A DNA stretch of 64,000 nucleotides from positions 148,847-212,846 of the forward strand of contig NZ_JAAAPN010000005.1 in assembly GCF_009909205.1 (NCBI RefSeq), written 5' to 3'. Made by a program: the position numbers and the translations under genes. Below, one piece after another: positions 8,512 to 18,063 of the stretch (position 1 is the stretch's first letter; each line of letters starts with the position of its first letter). The DNA comes from Aquabacterium fontiphilum. Lineage in GTDB: Bacteria; Pseudomonadota; Gammaproteobacteria; Burkholderiales; Burkholderiaceae_C. Below the pieces are notes generated by a model. The model did not search any database. It was not told the origin of the DNA and saw only the letters and a program-made list of their open reading frames with translations.

Positions 8512-10350
8512 CAAGGTGGGCGAGGTGCGCAACTCCGGCGTGAGCGCGCGCAGCGCTGCTTCGTCCAGCGTCTCGCGCTGCAGCAGGGCCTGGGCGCAGC
8601 GATCGAGCACGGCGCGGTGCGTGCGCAGCACAGCCGTGGTGCGCTCGAAGGCCTGGGCGACGATGGCGCGGATCGCCTCGTCGATGCTGGCCTGCGTCTG
8701 CGGGCTCACGGGCCAGCCGCCCAGCCCAAAGCCGGGCACGTCAAGGTGGGTCGGCGCGCTGTCGTAGGCCACATGGCCCAGGCCGGCGTCCATGCCGTAG
8801 CGGGTGACCATGTCGCGCGCGATGTCGGTCACCTTGGCGAGGTCGTCGGCGGCGCCGGTCGACAGGTGGCCGAACACGACCGATTCGGCTGCGCGCCCGC
8901 CCAGTAGCACCATGATCTTGTGCTCCAGTTCGTCGCGCGTCATCAAAAAGCGGTCTTCGGTGGGCCGTTGGATGGTGTAGCCCAGCGCGCCGATGCCGCG
9001 CGGGATGATGCTGACCTTGTGGATGGGGTCGGTGCCGGGCAGTGACATGGCCACCAGGGCGTGACCCATCTCGTGATAGGCCACAATCTCGCGCTCGCGC
9101 GGGTTGAGCACGCGGTTCTTCTTTTCCAGGCCGGCCACGATGCGCTCAATGGCGGTCGTGAAGTCGGCCAGTGTCACGGCCTCGCCACCGCGGCGCGTGG
9201 CGGCCAGCGCGGCCTCATTGCAGAGATTGGCCAGGTCGGCACCGGAGAAGCCGGTGGTCAGCGCGGCGACCTGGTCCAGGTCGACCTCCGGGGCCAGCCG
9301 GATGCGCCGCGTGTGCACGTGCAGGATCTGTACGCGGCCGTGCTTGTCGGGTCGGTCTACCAGCACCTGACGGTCGAAGCGGCCGGCCCGCAGCAGGGCC
9401 GGGTCGAGGATCTCGGGTCGGTTGGTGGCCGCCAGCAGCACCAGGCCGCTGGAGCTGTCGAAGCCATCGAGCTCGACGAGCAACTGGTTGAGTGTCTGCT
9501 CGCGCTCATCGTGTCCGCTCATGGGGCCGGCTGCGCCGCGGGCGCGGCCCAGCGCGTCGAGCTCGTCGATGAAGATGATGGCCGGGGCCCTGGCGCGGGC
9601 CTGCTCGAACAGGTCGCGCACGCGTGCCGCCCCCACGCCGACGAACATCTCGACGAACTCGCTGCCCGAGATGCTGAAGAAGGGCACGCCGGCTTCGCCT
9701 GCCACTGCTTTGGCCAGCAAGGTCTTGCCCGTGCCGGGCGGACCCACGAGCAGCACCCCGCGCGGCAGGCGGGCGCCCAGGCGGCTGTTGCCCCGTGGAT
9801 CTTTGAGGAAGGACACGATCTCCTGCAGCTCGGCTTTGGCCTCGTCGACGCCAGCCACATCGCCAAAGTTCACGCCGGTGTCGGTCTCGACATAGACCTT
9901 GGCGTGGCTCTTGCCGATGCTCATGAAACCGCCCATGCCCTGGCGCTCGGCAAAGCGCCGCATCAGGAACAACCACAGCCCGAAAAACACCATGGATGGC
10001 ACGACCCATGACAGCAGGTCGCGCACGAACGTGCTCTCGACCACGCGGGTGTAGGGCACGTCGTAACGCGACAGACGCTCGGCCAGGGCCGGCTCCACGC
10101 GGTTGGCCACGATCACGCGCTTGCCGCTGCCATCGCTGCTGCGCAGGTGGCCCGTCACCGTGGTCTCGCCGATCGTGATCGACTCGATGCGGCGTTCAGC
10201 CAGGGCCTTCTCGAACTCGCTGTAGGGCACGGCCTCGACCGTCTGTTGCGTCTGCCACCAGCTCTGCAGGGTGAGCAGGGCCATCACGGCCAGCAGCCAG
10301 TAGGCCACTTGCCAGGGTGAAGTCAGGGGGTGCTTGTTCATGTTGGGCAT
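8503..10350 (-). CDS. FtsH-type ATP-dependent zinc metalloprotease (probable second copy)
   Basis: Membrane-anchored AAA+ protease, 615 residues. Two transmembrane helices (about 14-31 and 112-130) flank a small periplasmic domain. The AAA domain has Gly-Pro-Pro-Gly-Thr-Gly-Lys-Thr (about 198-205), Walker B Phe-Ile-Asp-Glu-Leu-Asp, the pore motif Phe-Val-Glu-Met-Phe and a second region of homology ending in arginines. The protease domain has the zinc motif His-Glu-Met-Gly-His (about 426), where canonical FtsH has His-Glu-Ala-Gly-His. The neighbours (GntP permease, DUF748) are not the rlmE-ftsH-folP order where the housekeeping FtsH of this group normally sits, so this is probably a paralogue. 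An in-frame ATG three codons later (10341) is an equally possible start; neither has a good ribosome site. Confidence 0.9.
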   Translation of the reverse strand: MPNMNKHPLTSPWQVAYWLLAVMALLTLQSWWQTQQTVEAVPYSEFEKALAERRIESITIGETTVTGHLRSSDGSGKRVIVANRVEPALAERLSRYDVPYTRVVESTFVRDLLSWVVPSMVFFGLWLFLMRRFAERQGMGGFMSIGKSHAKVYVETDTGVNFGDVAGVDEAKAELQEIVSFLKDPRGNSRLGARLPRGVLLVGPPGTGKTLLAKAVAGEAGVPFFSISGSEFVEMFVGVGAARVRDLFEQARARAPAIIFIDELDALGRARGAAGPMSGHDEREQTLNQLLVELDGFDSSSGLVLLAATNRPEILDPALLRAGRFDRQVLVDRPDKHGRVQILHVHTRRIRLAPEVDLDQVAALTTGFSGADLANLCNEAALAATRRGGEAVTLADFTTAIERIVAGLEKKNRVLNPREREIVAYHEMGHALVAMSLPGTDPIHKVSIIPRGIGALGYTIQRPTEDRFLMTRDELEHKIMVLLGGRAAESVVFGHLSTGAADDLAKVTDIARDMVTRYGMDAGLGHVAYDSAPTHLDVPGFGLGGWPVSPQTQASIDEAIRAIVAQAFERTTAVLRTHRAVLDRCAQALLQRETLDEAALRALTPELRTSPTLSE

Positions 10351-10456
10351 TGTCCAACAGCGGGGGGCGTCCGGGGCGTGTCACGCCATGATGCTGCGCA
10401 AGGCATAACATGTCGGGTGGCCGCGCAAGGTGTGCGGCGTTTTGCCATCGTGTGTC

Positions 10457-13400
10457 ATGCGTGCCGAGCCTTCTCCTTCTCCTCGATCTGCGGACGCGCC
10501 TCCCGCGCGTGGTGGAGGCGGCCCGTCGAGGCTCTGGCGGGTCGCGGCCGCGGTGGCGGTCGTTGCAGTGGGCTGGACCGCGGGGGTGGGGGCGTGGCTG
10601 CCCGGAGTCCTGAAACCGCGGGTGGCGGAAGCAGCCGAACAGGCGCTGGGCGTGCCGGTGGCGCTCGACGAGCTGACCTTGTCGCCCTGGACCTTGACGG
10701 CCCGCCTGAGTGGGCTGAGGGTCGGTGCGCCCGATGCACCCATGTTGCGCGTGCAGGCGATCGAGGCCCAGGTGTCATTGGCGTCGCTGTGGCACCGTGC
10801 CCCTGTGTTGCGGCGCCTGCAGGTCCAGGCGCCAGCCCTCACGCTGGTGCGTGAAGCGCCTGATCGTTTGAACATCTCGCCGGTGCTCGCCCGTCTGCGT
10901 GAGCAGGGAGCGGCCGCGCCGGCCAGCGAAGGGCCGGCCCGTTTTGCTGTCTTCAACATTGCGCTGGAGCAGGGCAGTCTGCGCTATGAAGACCGGGTGC
11001 TGGGGCAGACGCATGCCGTCGACCGCATCCGCTTGGGCGTGCCCTTCGTCTCCAGCCTGCCCAGCCAGATCGATGTGGCGGTTCAACCCCTGCTGGAGGC
11101 CCGCGTCAACGGCAGCGCCTTGCGTCTGGCCGGCTCGACCTTGCCGTTCCAGGCCGGCCACCGCTCTGAACTCAAGCTGACCTGGCGCGATGTGGACCTG
11201 GCCGAGTGGGTGCCGCACGCCGGTCCATGGCTGCCGCCAGCATGGAGGGTGGAGGCACCGCGCGGGCGCTTGTCCACCGATCTGACGCTGACATTTGAGC
11301 AGCAGACAGTCGATCCAGTGCCCAGTCTGTCGGTGCGCGGCCAGGTGGTGCTCACCGACCTGGGCCTGCACCTGCCCCGCGCGCCGGGGCTGGGGCAGGT
11401 GCAACTGGGATGGCAGGCGCTCACGCTCAGCGGGCTGGACCTGCAACCGCTGACCCATCAGGCGGCGGTTGGCCGGGTGGCCGTGGAAGGGTTGTCGCTG
11501 GCGGTTCGTCCGCTGCCGAGGCCGGGGACAGTGCGCACGGCGGCGCGGTCCACTGCGACACCAGCGCCGCAGGGCGAGGCGGCAGTGCGCTGGCGCTGGT
11601 CGGTCGGCGAGGCGGTCGTGGCGGCCAGCCGGCTGGATGTGCAGACCGAGGCCACCGCCCCGTGGCCCGTGCTGCAGGATGTGAAGTGGCAGGTCCGCGA
11701 TCTTCGTTCGGATGCCAAGGCCCCGCCGGCTCGCTGGCAGCTGGGGCTGAAGGATGAGGTGGGCAGCCGCCTGCAGGCTCAGGGCGAGTGGCAGCTGGCC
11801 GATGGCGCGGGCCAGGCCACCGTGACGCTTGCTGACGCCGCCATCGTGCCGTGGCTGCGGCCGCTCGCGCCGACCTGGCGCCTGCCCATGGCGCCCACCG
11901 CGGGGCGCGTGACGGCCCAGGCCTCGCTCGCCGTTCAGTACACACCGTCTTGGCAACTGCAAGTCACCAACACGCGTGTGCAACTGCAGGGCTTTGCTGC
12001 CAAGGCCTCGCAAGGCACCGATCATCTGATGTGGCAAGACGGGGTGGTTGACGGTGTGACGGCCCAATGGTCGGCGAGACAAGGCCCTGAGTCTGCGGCT
12101 TGGCAGGCTCGTATTGCGTCGGTCGATGTCAATGGCCTGGATCTGGGTTGGACCCGGATGCCAGCGGGCGCCGATGGGACGGCTGCGAGCGATGGGGCGA
12201 TGTCTGCCAACCGGCCGAGCGGGCAGTGGTCCATCGGTCGTGTGTCGTGCCAAGGGTGCCAGCTCAGCGTGCGTGACGCTGCGACGGATCCTTCGGCGAT
12301 TTTCCGACTGGCGCGCACCACGCTGGTTGTCCAGGGGCTCAGTCATGACGCCGTGCGCCCGATCCAGGTCGAGCTGGACACGCTGGCGCAGGGCAATGGG
12401 CGAGTGCGCTTCGAGGGCGAGGTGCGTCGTTCGCCGTTGGCCGTGCAGGCCAGGCTGGCGCTCCAGTCGCTGGATCTGCGGGTGCTGCAGCCCTACCTAG
12501 CGCCACACCTGAATGTGCAGCTGGCGTCGGCCCAGGCGCAGGCAGACGGTCGACTGAGCCTGAGTGCCGGTTCGGGTGCGGGCGCAGGGGCTGACGCGCT
12601 GACCGTCCGGTATCGTGGGCGCTTGGGGCTGGACCGGGTGCAGCTGCTGGACAAGGTCAACGAGGCCGAGTTTTTGCGTTGGCGGCGGCTGGCGCTGGAT
12701 GGAACGGATCTGCATTGGCGACAAGGGCAGGTACAGGCTGATCTCGGGCGCATCGCCTTGCAGGACTTTTACGGGCGTCTGATCCTGCAGCCCGACGCCC
12801 GGCTCAATCTGGCCAGCATCGTGCGGCGTGGCGACGAGGGCGAGTCCGCGACCTCGATCACCACGCCGCAGGCGGCTGTGCCCCCGCCGGCTTCCGCGCG
12901 TGGATCAACCGAGGGTGCCCGCGCCCCCGCCGACGCGCCGCCCCCCAATCCGATGGACCTGCGCTGGCGGGGGATCCAGCTGACCAACGGCCAGGTCGAC
13001 TTCACCGACACGTACATTCGGCCCAGCTACTCTGCGCGGCTCACCCGTCTGAACGGCACCATCTCCGCTGTGGCGGCCCGCCAGCCGGAGCCGGCCCAGC
13101 TGCAGTTGGATGGCGCGGTGGACGATGGCGCACCGCTGTCCATCAAGGGCACGCTGCACCCGCTGGGCCCGCGGCTGTTCACGGACATCGAAGGCGAGGC
13201 ACGGGGGGTGGAACTCACTCGCATGACGCCCTATGCCGCGCGCTATGCCGGCTATGCGATCGAGCGTGGCACGCTGTCGGTCAATGTCCGCTACAAGGTG
13301 GAGGAGGGGCGACTGGCCGCCAGCAACCGGCTGTTTCTGGACCAACTCACGTTCGGCGAGCCCTCGGGCGACCCAGACGCCACTCGGTTGCCTGTTCGGC

Positions 13401-14116
13401 TGGCCGTTGCGCTGTTGAAGAACAGCCGGGGCGAGATCGACATCAACCTTCCCATATCGGGGTCGCTGGACGATCCGCAGTTCTCGGTCGGCGGCATCCT
13501 GTGGCGCGTGGTGGTCAACCTGGTCACCAAGGCCGTGACCGCGCCGTTCGCGCTGTTGATGGGCGGAGACAGCGACGAAGCGGGCGAAGTGCCGTTTGCC
13601 CCTGGTCAGGCCGAGCTCACAGAGGCCGCCCGGCAGCGCCTGGATGCCATGAGCGCGCGTCTGACCGACCGCCCGGCGCTCAAGCTGGATGCCATCGGCC
13701 AGGCCCACGCTGCCGTGGACGAGGAGGGCTTGCGTGAAGCCCAGGTCGCGCAGTGGATGCGCGTGGCCAAGGCGCGGGCGTTGGGCGTACCGATCGATGA
13801 GGTGGAAGTGATGCCGCAGGAGCGTGACCGTTGGTTGGCGGCAGCCTACCGCGCGGCCGACATCCGCAAGCCGCGCAATGTCGTGGGGGTGCCTAAAGCC
13901 TTGCCGCCCGCCGAGCAGATGGCCCTGCTGAAGGCCGCCGCACCGGTGGATGCCGCGGCGCTGCGTGCCTTGGCCGACCGCCGCGCAGACACCGTCAAGG
14001 CTTACCTGATCACCCGGCTGCCCGCCGATCGCGTGCGACTGGCCGCATCGGTGGTGCAGCAGGATACCCAGGCGCCTGCCGCGCCACCGCCCGGCGTGCG
14101 TTTCGTGCTGCGCTGA
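10457..14116 (+). CDS. Giant AsmA-like DUF748 protein
   Basis: Very large envelope protein (1219 residues from the ATG at 10457). It has one N-terminal transmembrane helix (about 27-49) and then a long series of beta-strand-rich segments as in DUF748/AsmA-like proteins, which are thought to form bridge-like structures between the inner and outer membranes. DUF748-type sequence is clearest at about 940-1090 (Asp-Phe-Thr-Asp-Thr-Tyr-Ile-Arg-Pro; Leu-Lys-Asn-Ser-Arg-Gly-Glu-Ile-Asp-Ile). The C-terminal 180 residues are Ala/Arg/Glu-rich helices beginning Pro-Phe-Ala-Pro-Gly-Gln-Ala-Glu-Leu, reminiscent of an OmpA-like peptidoglycan-binding start. A GTG at 10430 could add nine residues; neither start has a ribosome site. 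It is transcribed divergently from the FtsH gene. Its substrate and partners are unknown. Confidence 0.8.
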   Translation: MRAEPSPSPRSADAPPARGGGGPSRLWRVAAAVAVVAVGWTAGVGAWLPGVLKPRVAEAAEQALGVPVALDELTLSPWTLTARLSGLRVGAPDAPMLRVQAIEAQVSLASLWHRAPVLRRLQVQAPALTLVREAPDRLNISPVLARLREQGAAAPASEGPARFAVFNIALEQGSLRYEDRVLGQTHAVDRIRLGVPFVSSLPSQIDVAVQPLLEARVNGSALRLAGSTLPFQAGHRSELKLTWRDVDLAEWVPHAGPWLPPAWRVEAPRGRLSTDLTLTFEQQTVDPVPSLSVRGQVVLTDLGLHLPRAPGLGQVQLGWQALTLSGLDLQPLTHQAAVGRVAVEGLSLAVRPLPRPGTVRTAARSTATPAPQGEAAVRWRWSVGEAVVAASRLDVQTEATAPWPVLQDVKWQVRDLRSDAKAPPARWQLGLKDEVGSRLQAQGEWQLADGAGQATVTLADAAIVPWLRPLAPTWRLPMAPTAGRVTAQASLAVQYTPSWQLQVTNTRVQLQGFAAKASQGTDHLMWQDGVVDGVTAQWSARQGPESAAWQARIASVDVNGLDLGWTRMPAGADGTAASDGAMSANRPSGQWSIGRVSCQGCQLSVRDAATDPSAIFRLARTTLVVQGLSHDAVRPIQVELDTLAQGNGRVRFEGEVRRSPLAVQARLALQSLDLRVLQPYLAPHLNVQLASAQAQADGRLSLSAGSGAGAGADALTVRYRGRLGLDRVQLLDKVNEAEFLRWRRLALDGTDLHWRQGQVQADLGRIALQDFYGRLILQPDARLNLASIVRRGDEGESATSITTPQAAVPPPASARGSTEGARAPADAPPPNPMDLRWRGIQLTNGQVDFTDTYIRPSYSARLTRLNGTISAVAARQPEPAQLQLDGAVDDGAPLSIKGTLHPLGPRLFTDIEGEARGVELTRMTPYAARYAGYAIERGTLSVNVRYKVEEGRLAASNRLFLDQLTFGEPSGDPDATRLPVRLAVALLKNSRGEIDINLPISGSLDDPQFSVGGILWRVVVNLVTKAVTAPFALLMGGDSDEAGEVPFAPGQAELTEAARQRLDAMSARLTDRPALKLDAIGQAHAAVDEEGLREAQVAQWMRVAKARALGVPIDEVEVMPQERDRWLAAAYRAADIRKPRNVVGVPKALPPAEQMALLKAAAPVDAAALRALADRRADTVKAYLITRLPADRVRLAASVVQQDTQAPAAPPPGVRFVLR

Positions 14117-14129
14117 CGAGGCAGCAGGA

Positions 14130-15227
14130 TCAGCGCGGAGCGGGCCGCGTCACCGCATCGAGCATGTCGTGCACTGCGACGATCTGCGGCGCGTCGGCAC
14201 GGGCGTAGGCTGGTGCCAATAGCAGATTGCCACCCGTGGGGGGCGGCGTGCTGGCTCCCCAGAAGTCCCAACAAGCCCCGGGATTGCGGGTCGGCTCCGC
14301 CGCTGCTCGGGGGTGAAGCACCACGATGCGCAGGCTTTCGGCCCACGCGTGCAATGACCGCAGGCCGCGGGGGTCCGGCGCCTCGAGTGCGCATCCATGG
14401 AAGTGGACATGCACGCGGCAGGCCGCGCCAGGGCGGGATGCAGGCTCGCAGGCGGCCGGCACGTAGATCAGGCCGGCGTCGGCCAACCCATGGCCATTTT
14501 CCATTGGGTGAAAAGGGCGCTGATCGAAGGCCCGTAGGCCTTCAGGGCGCGGCGCAAGGGGTTGCACGCTGACCTGTGGGCTCGCAGCCGGGTGCAGCCA
14601 GCGCAGCATGTCGCCCTGCCACCGGCTGCCGATGGCCGGGGCGCTTGTGGTGATCCGCTGGATGTGGCTTGCCGAGGTGCCCCGGCCCCGGTAAAACCGC
14701 GCCACGCTGTCGAGCCCGGCGGGTGCGAACGTGGCGTCCTCGGCGTACGAATGCAGCCACACGCGCACCTGTCGTACCGGGCGCCTGGCCTGGATATGGG
14801 GCGACAAGGCATGCAGGCTGTCCAGACTGCGTCGAGCCATGACGGCGGGTGGCATCACCATGCAGTGTGCGGGATCGATGCCTGACATCAGTCCCAGCGG
14901 TGCGAACCCGGTGTCGCCGCCAACCGGACAGGTACAGGTCAGCGCCGCACTGCGGGCGGAGCCGCCTGCGCAGTTAAAGGCGCCGCCGCCCTGCACCCCC
15001 ACGCCGCGCACCTTGTCGGACAATGCGACTTGAAACTGCACGGCCATGAACCCGCCTGCGCCCGTGCCGGAGGCGGTCCAGCCAGAGGGCGAGGCGCCCA
15101 GCGCTGGCAGTGGCGCCTCGGGGGACGCGTCGGGCAGGACATTGTCGCCGGCGATGGCCGGCACGCCGAGCGCGGCGCAGCAAAGCGGCAGGAGCAGGCG
15201 ACGCAAGGAGAGCATGAAGGGCGACAT
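14130..15227 (-). CDS. PHB-depolymerase-like secreted protein, nucleophile Ser replaced by Gly
   Basis: Exported protein of 365 residues resembling the short periplasmic/extracellular poly(3-hydroxybutyrate) depolymerase family. After a signal peptide (about 1-26) comes Ala-Ser-Gly-Thr-Gly-Ala-Gly-Gly-Phe-Met-Ala-Val-Gln, which aligns with the nucleophile elbow of the family, usually Ser-Gly-x-Ser-Ser-Gly-x-Phe-Met. Here the Gly-x-Ser-x-Gly serine is Gly56 (codon GGC, one base from AGC). The C-terminal oxyanion region Val-His-Phe-His-Gly-Cys and Asn-Pro-Gly-Ala-Cys-Trp-Asp-Phe-Trp-Gly are well conserved. The catalytic Asp may remain in Tyr-Ala-Glu-Asp-Ala-Thr, but I do not see a clear catalytic His. 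It may be a non-catalytic polyester-binding protein or a decaying enzyme. The ATG at 15227 was preferred over a TTG at 15257. The 3' end almost touches the DUF748 gene. Confidence 0.75.
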   Translation of the reverse strand: MSPFMLSLRRLLLPLCCAALGVPAIAGDNVLPDASPEAPLPALGASPSGWTASGTGAGGFMAVQFQVALSDKVRGVGVQGGGAFNCAGGSARSAALTCTCPVGGDTGFAPLGLMSGIDPAHCMVMPPAVMARRSLDSLHALSPHIQARRPVRQVRVWLHSYAEDATFAPAGLDSVARFYRGRGTSASHIQRITTSAPAIGSRWQGDMLRWLHPAASPQVSVQPLAPRPEGLRAFDQRPFHPMENGHGLADAGLIYVPAACEPASRPGAACRVHVHFHGCALEAPDPRGLRSLHAWAESLRIVVLHPRAAAEPTRNPGACWDFWGASTPPPTGGNLLLAPAYARADAPQIVAVHDMLDAVTRPAPR

Positions 15228-15328
15228 CGGCGAGAAGCGTGAAGCAGATGGCGCCAAATGTAAGTGAATGTGTGAGGTTTTCCCGCCACCTGCATGCGGG
15301 GTGAGCAGTGCAGCGTCAAGGGAGGCAG

Positions 15329-15368
15329 AAAAAAAGCGGGGCGACGCCAGTTCTGGTCGTCGCCCCGC
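15329..15368 (-). terminator. Strong rho-independent terminator on the minus strand, orphan
   Basis: Positions 15336-15346 (GCGGGGCGACG) pair perfectly with 15358-15368, around an inner CCAG/CTGG extension with a TTC loop. Seven A residues (15329-15335) give a U7 tail when read leftwards. This is a textbook factor-independent terminator for minus-strand transcription, yet no minus-strand gene lies to its right before 21286. It may end a small RNA or attenuate the leader of the depolymerase-like gene. Confidence 0.75.
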
Positions 15369-15373
15369 GGGTC

Positions 15374-15510
15374 CGGTTGGGCCGGATGATGACAGCGTGT
15401 GTGTATGTGCTTTGTTCCTGAATCCCGGAAATCAGCTTTCTTTAGAATGGTTACATTGTGGCTTGGGCGCCCTCGGGTGTCCTGAAGCCTGCCTGAAATA
15501 GTTCTGAATC
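15374..15510. other. Intergenic region with candidate minus-strand small RNA
   Basis: About 140 bases between the orphan minus-strand terminator and the GTG of the winged-helix ATPase gene. It is locally less GC-rich than its surroundings and contains TAGAAT (15443-15448) as a -10-like box for the rightward gene, but no convincing -35. Any minus-strand transcript ending at the terminator would have to start here or within the first codons of the next gene. No ORF is supported. Confidence 0.35.
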
Positions 15511-18063
15511 GTGCCGGCCCGTGTCGGCCTCCCGTTGGTGCAACCTTACCGTTTTGGCCCTTACGAGCTGAACCCTGCTGAGCGCATGCTGTACGCCAAC
15601 GGCGAAGCCGTGGCGGTGGGTAGCCGCGCCATCGATGTCCTGGTGGCGCTGTTGCGTCGACAGGGACGCTTGGTGAGCAAGGCGGAGTTGCTGGAGGAGG
15701 CCTGGTCTGGTCTGGTGGTCGAAGAGAACAACCTGCAGGTCCAGATTTCCGCCTTGCGCAAAGTGCTCGGTGCCGACGCCATTGCCACGGTCCCCGGGCG
15801 TGGCTATCGGTTCATGGTGCCCATCGTGTCAGCCGTTGCCCCGGCCCAAGACACCCAAGCGGACCTGCGGGCCGCGGCCGGGCCGGTTCGTGCGGCGCCG
15901 GCGGTGCGTTTGCCGCTGGCTGGTGGCACGCTATGGGGGCGCGACACCGACATGATGGCCATTGAGGCCCTGCACGGCGCCTCGCTTGTCACGATCACCG
16001 GGCCGGCCGGCGTCGGCAAGACCGCCTTTGCGGTGCGTCTGGCGCGGGCGTGGTCGGCGGAATGCCGTGATGGGGCGGTCTGGGTGGACCTGGCTGCCGT
16101 GACCGAGCCTGCGGCCGTCTGCCGCGCACTCGCCCAGGCCGTCAATGTGCCGCAGGCCGATGGCGACACCACGCAGGCGCTGGTAACCGCGCTGCGCGGG
16201 CTGCAGTTGCTCGTGGTGCTGGACAACGCCGAGCATGTGGTCGAGCCGGTGGCCGAGTTGCTCACGACTCTGCTGCAGACGGCGGCTGGCCTGCGGGTTC
16301 TGACGACCAGCCAGTGTCCGCTGAGGGTTGCGGGCGAGCGGCTGTTCACGCTGGGCCCACTGTCGGTGCCCGATCCGGGGGCCTCGCTGGACGATGCCAT
16401 GCGGCACGGGGCGTTTGCCTTGTTCGTCGACCAGGTCCGGGCGATGGACCGCCGCTTCCAACTGACCGACGCCCATGTGGCACTGATTGCAGACCTGTGT
16501 CGGCGACTCGATGGGCTGCCGCTGGCCATCAAGCTGGCAGCCTCGCGGGTGCCGCTGCTCGGTCTGCAGGGCGTGGCCGCGCGGCTCGATGAGCGTTTCA
16601 GGCTGCTGGCAGCGCCTGGCCACAGCGTGCCGTTGCGTCAGCAGACGCTGGCCGCAGCGCTCGACTGGAGCCATGAGCTGCTCAGCGGCGCTGAGCAGGC
16701 GGTGTTTCGGCGCCTGTCCGTCTTTGTGGGAGGTTTCTCGGTCGACATGGCACGCGCACTGGCGCGTGAGCCGGGCGACGATGCATGGGACACCATCGAA
16801 CGCCTGGCCTCGTTGGTGGATCGCTCCCTGGTGGCGGTCGACGACACGGATCCGCCGCGTTATCGCTTGCTGGACACCATGCGCGCCTACGCCTGGGCCC
16901 GTCTGGAACAGGCCGGTGAGGCGGCTGCCATGCGCGCGCGACACGCTGCGCTGATGGCCGATACGCTGGATGCCGCATACCGGGCTTACTGGGAAACGCC
17001 TGATGCGGCCTGGCTGCAGCAGCATGGCGCCGACATCGACAATGTGCGCCTGGCGCTGGACTGGTGCACCCAGGTCGATCCCATGCTGGGCTTGCGGCTG
17101 CTGGGTGCGGCCAGTCCGCTGTTCATGTTGTTGGGGCTGGCGCCCGAATGCCGCTGGCGCGGCCAAATGCTGGAGCCCCATGCCGTGGCGCTGACGCCCG
17201 GTGCGGCCGTGTCGCGCTTCTGGCTGGAGCGCAGTCGCCTGCATTGGGGCGTCTCGAACCATCAGATGCACCAGTTCGCCTTGCATGCGGCGGCCTCCTA
17301 CCGAGCTGCAGACGACGCCATGGGGCTGTTCCTGGCGTTGCGTTGCCTGGCAGGTTCCGGTGCCCTCAACCCGGCCCAGGCGCGCGCAGCGGTGGAGGAG
17401 ATGCTGCAGCTTGAACGTCCTGACTGGCCCGCGCGCCTGCGCGCTCAGCGTCTGATGGCGCAGGTGACCGTGTATCGCGCGGACGGGCTGCTGCTGGAGG
17501 CGCGGCATGCCTGCGAAGACCTCATCATGCTGACGGGCGCGCACGGGCTGGACGGCATGCGGTCGGCTGCACGGCACGATCTGGCCTGCATCTGTCTGAC
17601 CATGAACGACGAGCCAGCCGCATGGCTGGCCTGCCAGCACATCCTCGATGAAGGGCGCAGCCGGCGTGACAATTTCGTGCTGCACGCCTTGGCGCTACAG
17701 GCCGTCATCCGCCTGCGCGCGCGCGACTGGCGCGCCGCCCGCGGGCTGTTGCAGGACTTCCTCACCATGTCCAAATCCCGTGGCTGGGAATGGCTGGACC
17801 TGTACAGCGGCGTGCTGGCCTGGCTGGCGGCGGCCGAGGGGCGTGCCGAAGATGCGGCGCGCCTGCTGGGGCATGCCAAGCGCAGCCGCGGCCATCTGGG
17901 GCCGCTGGATCCATTGATCCTGCGTGTGGATCAGGTGGCCCACGATCTGGTCTATGCGGCCTTGCCTGCGCCGGTGATGAGTCGCCTGATGTCGCAGGGC
18001 GCCAGCCTCATGCCGGAGACGGTCGTGGCCTGGGCGCTGGCCGCGCCCGCGATGCAACCATGA
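15511..18063 (+). CDS. Winged-helix DNA-binding protein fused to STAND/NB-ARC ATPase
   Basis: Large signal-transducing regulator of 850 residues. The N-terminus (about 10-105) is an OmpR/ToxR-type winged helix: Tyr-Arg-Phe-Gly-Pro-Tyr-Glu-Leu at the start, then the Leu-Val-Ser-Lys-Ala-Glu-Leu-Leu helix and a wing ending Gly-Arg-Gly-Tyr-Arg-Phe. A STAND-type ATPase follows, with Walker A Gly-Pro-Ala-Gly-Val-Gly-Lys-Thr (about 164-171), Walker B Leu-Leu-Val-Val-Leu-Asp-Asn-Ala-Glu, and a Gly-Leu-Pro-Leu-Ala-Ile-Lys motif typical of NB-ARC-like predicted ATPases. Residues 480-850 are helical repeat-like. It lacks the receiver domain of OmpR proteins, so the ATPase or repeats probably sense the signal. 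The start is GTG at 15511. The stop overlaps the cyclase gene in ATGA, so the two proteins are made together. Confidence 0.85.
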   Translation: MPARVGLPLVQPYRFGPYELNPAERMLYANGEAVAVGSRAIDVLVALLRRQGRLVSKAELLEEAWSGLVVEENNLQVQISALRKVLGADAIATVPGRGYRFMVPIVSAVAPAQDTQADLRAAAGPVRAAPAVRLPLAGGTLWGRDTDMMAIEALHGASLVTITGPAGVGKTAFAVRLARAWSAECRDGAVWVDLAAVTEPAAVCRALAQAVNVPQADGDTTQALVTALRGLQLLVVLDNAEHVVEPVAELLTTLLQTAAGLRVLTTSQCPLRVAGERLFTLGPLSVPDPGASLDDAMRHGAFALFVDQVRAMDRRFQLTDAHVALIADLCRRLDGLPLAIKLAASRVPLLGLQGVAARLDERFRLLAAPGHSVPLRQQTLAAALDWSHELLSGAEQAVFRRLSVFVGGFSVDMARALAREPGDDAWDTIERLASLVDRSLVAVDDTDPPRYRLLDTMRAYAWARLEQAGEAAAMRARHAALMADTLDAAYRAYWETPDAAWLQQHGADIDNVRLALDWCTQVDPMLGLRLLGAASPLFMLLGLAPECRWRGQMLEPHAVALTPGAAVSRFWLERSRLHWGVSNHQMHQFALHAAASYRAADDAMGLFLALRCLAGSGALNPAQARAAVEEMLQLERPDWPARLRAQRLMAQVTVYRADGLLLEARHACEDLIMLTGAHGLDGMRSAARHDLACICLTMNDEPAAWLACQHILDEGRSRRDNFVLHALALQAVIRLRARDWRAARGLLQDFLTMSKSRGWEWLDLYSGVLAWLAAAEGRAEDAARLLGHAKRSRGHLGPLDPLILRVDQVAHDLVYAALPAPVMSRLMSQGASLMPETVVAWALAAPAMQP

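Noticed and set aside
10775-12346. 523-codon minus-strand open frame inside the DUF748 gene
   Set aside because: Antisense to a convincing large coding region whose frame has membrane and strand patterns; the reverse frame has none.
15931-17685. 584-codon minus-strand open frame in the STAND-ATPase gene
   Set aside because: The plus-strand frame carries winged-helix and Walker motifs; the reverse is compositionally a shadow.
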